Assembly (NCBI RefSeq): GCF_029761915.1
Contig: NZ_CP121695.1
Coordinates: 1,889,501-1,953,500 of the forward strand
Source: Bradyrhizobium sp. CB1650
Lineage (GTDB): Bacteria > Pseudomonadota > Alphaproteobacteria > Rhizobiales > Xanthobacteraceae
Direction: 5' to 3'
DNA: 64,000 nt
The notes beneath the pieces were generated by a model. It was not told the origin of the DNA. It worked only from the letters and a program-made list of their open reading frames with translations, and searched no databases. Positions 63,085 to 64,000 of this stretch are shown here, one piece after another. The translations under genes were made by a program, and so were the position numbers. The first letter of the stretch is position 1. Every line of letters starts with the position of its first letter.

Positions 63085-64000
63085 TTAAAAAACAGTGCCG
63101 TCGCTGACCACCTTGAGCGGCGGCGCGCCATCGGGACGGCGCGCGAAGGCGATGGCCCGGCCGGCGGCCCACGTGCCGCCCTCCAGGATGCTCGCGAGGG
63201 GTAGTGATTCCGGGCTGCGGCCGAGCTTGGCGCGAATGCACTCCGCGAGGCGGTCCAGCAGCGCCACCGTGAGCGCGCGCCACTCCACGACGAGCAGGGA
63301 GTCCACGGCATGCGCGCGGTCGGCGTCGGCGGCATCGCGCAGGCGCAGCACCTCATGATCGACGAACAGGCCGCCATTGCGGTATTCGGCAAGCCCGGTC
63401 AGGCCGTCGATGTCGGTCACCTCAAGGCCGGCGCGCTGCAGCGGCTCGATCAGCGAATAGCTCAGCCATTGCGACAGTTTGTGCAGCGGAACGAAGCCGG
63501 TGGTCGCATCATCCGCCGTGATCGCCGGGTGGCGCCAGCAATCGCCGAGCGAAAGTCCCGCAAGTTCGAGCCGCGACGGCCAGATCGGCCCGAACTGGTT
63601 CAACACCTCGGACAAGATGACGGGCGCAGCGATCGCACCATTGTTCGCCTGCACCGCAAGACGATCGAACAGACCTCCGGGCCGCGGCGTGTCGCGCAAG
63701 CCAAAGATCTCGGCACGCTCCGCCACCAGCCTGCCCAGACGCCGCAGCAGGTCCGCGCGTCCCTCAAGACCGAGCAGCGGATTTGCCTCCGTGACCTGAA
63801 AGCCGGACTGGAGCGAGCCGGGCGGCAGTTGCGCAATCGCGTCCGCATCAACCCTGAACGGTGCTCCCGTATCGGCGGAGAAGGCGCCGCTTGCAAACAT
63901 GTCGAGGCTTGCGATCGCAAGCCCCTCGGACCGGCCGATGCTCTGTCCCGTCACGGCGTCGCGGTAGCGCCAGGCCGCTCCGGCGCCGGCATCGAGCAAC
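63085..64000 (-). CDS. DUF1688 protein, URC4-like uracil catabolism factor (5' end outside window)
   Basis: About 305 C-terminal residues are visible and the frame stays open to the window edge. The sequence has the DUF1688 pattern: [55 protein letters not shown], and [23 protein letters not shown]. Urc4 of Lachancea kluyveri is needed for growth on uracil as nitrogen source; its chemistry is unknown. Together with the adjacent upp it suggests a URC-type module whose remaining genes, such as a URC1/GTP-cyclohydrolase-like protein, would lie beyond the window. Confidence 0.85.
   Translation of the reverse strand, partial: LLDAGAGAAWRYRDAVTGQSIGRSEGLAIASLDMFASGAFSADTGAPFRVDADAIAQLPPGSLQSGFQVTEANPLLGLEGRADLLRRLGRLVAERAEIFGLRDTPRPGGLFDRLAVQANNGAIAAPVILSEVLNQFGPIWPSRLELAGLSLGDCWRHPAITADDATTGFVPLHKLSQWLSYSLIEPLQRAGLEVTDIDGLTGLAEYRNGGLFVDHEVLRLRDAADADRAHAVDSLLVVEWRALTVALLDRLAECIRAKLGRSPESLPLASILEGGTWAAGRAIAFARRPDGAPPLKVVSDGTVF

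Overview
The window reads as ordinary chromosomal DNA of a high-GC alphaproteobacterium, most likely Bradyrhizobium or a close relative. The reasons are the strong G/C bias at third codon positions, the gene repertoire (PutA without a DNA-binding domain beside an Lrp-type regulator, SorAB sulfite dehydrogenase, a CyaC-like cyclase, CYP153-like P450s, many acyl-CoA enzymes) and several families of short palindromic intergenic repeats. I see no phage, transposase, plasmid backbone, CRISPR array, rRNA or tRNA gene. The assignment to a genus is inference; the protein families are read from the sequence.

Layout, 1-16 kb: the 3' end of an acyl-CoA carboxylase carboxyltransferase, an AcoR-like sigma-54 activator, a two-component luciferase-type monooxygenase (oxygenase plus flavin reductase), dgoK-dgoA (2-keto-3-deoxygalactonate catabolism) followed by poxB, a PaaI-type thioesterase, an amidase paired with a cyanuric acid/barbiturate ring-opening amidohydrolase, and tex. 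16-25 kb: a glycine-rich secreted protein, an OmpR-type two-component pair, a LuxR-type DNA-binding protein overlapping a degenerate Deg/HtrA-like protein, a DapA-family aldolase, an intact S1C protease, and a frameshifted CO-dehydrogenase-like molybdopterin subunit.

25-45 kb: a crotonase plus two acyl-CoA dehydrogenases in one operon, a lemA-TPM-TPM membrane module, a lone cyclic-nucleotide-binding protein coupled to an MBL hydrolase, two unrecognised envelope proteins, a GST, a CoA-transferase, putA with a divergent Lrp regulator, a cold-shock protein, sorAB, and a membrane adenylate cyclase with a heme-type anchor and a [2Fe-2S] domain. 45-64 kb: a GT39-like glycosyltransferase converging on the ycjX-ycjF pair, a hemolysin-III protein, an SDR, benzoylformate decarboxylase, a LysR-controlled acyl-CoA dehydrogenase/CoA-transferase/hydratase operon, two tandem CYP153-like P450s, a frameshifted DUF898 protein with an M48 protease, and a uracil phosphoribosyltransferase next to a DUF1688 (URC4) protein that runs off the window.

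The overall theme is flexible catabolism (sugar acids, proline, aromatic keto acids, acyl-CoAs, alkane-like substrates, pyrimidine or triazine rings, sulfite) with redox and cyclic-nucleotide signalling. The most interesting points are the redox-type cyclase, the Deg-like protein that has lost both His and Ser of its triad and overlaps a LuxR-type regulator, two amidohydrolytic or pyrimidine modules, a crotonase lacking both catalytic glutamates, two single-base frameshifts in otherwise well-conserved genes, and repeats that invade gene ends.
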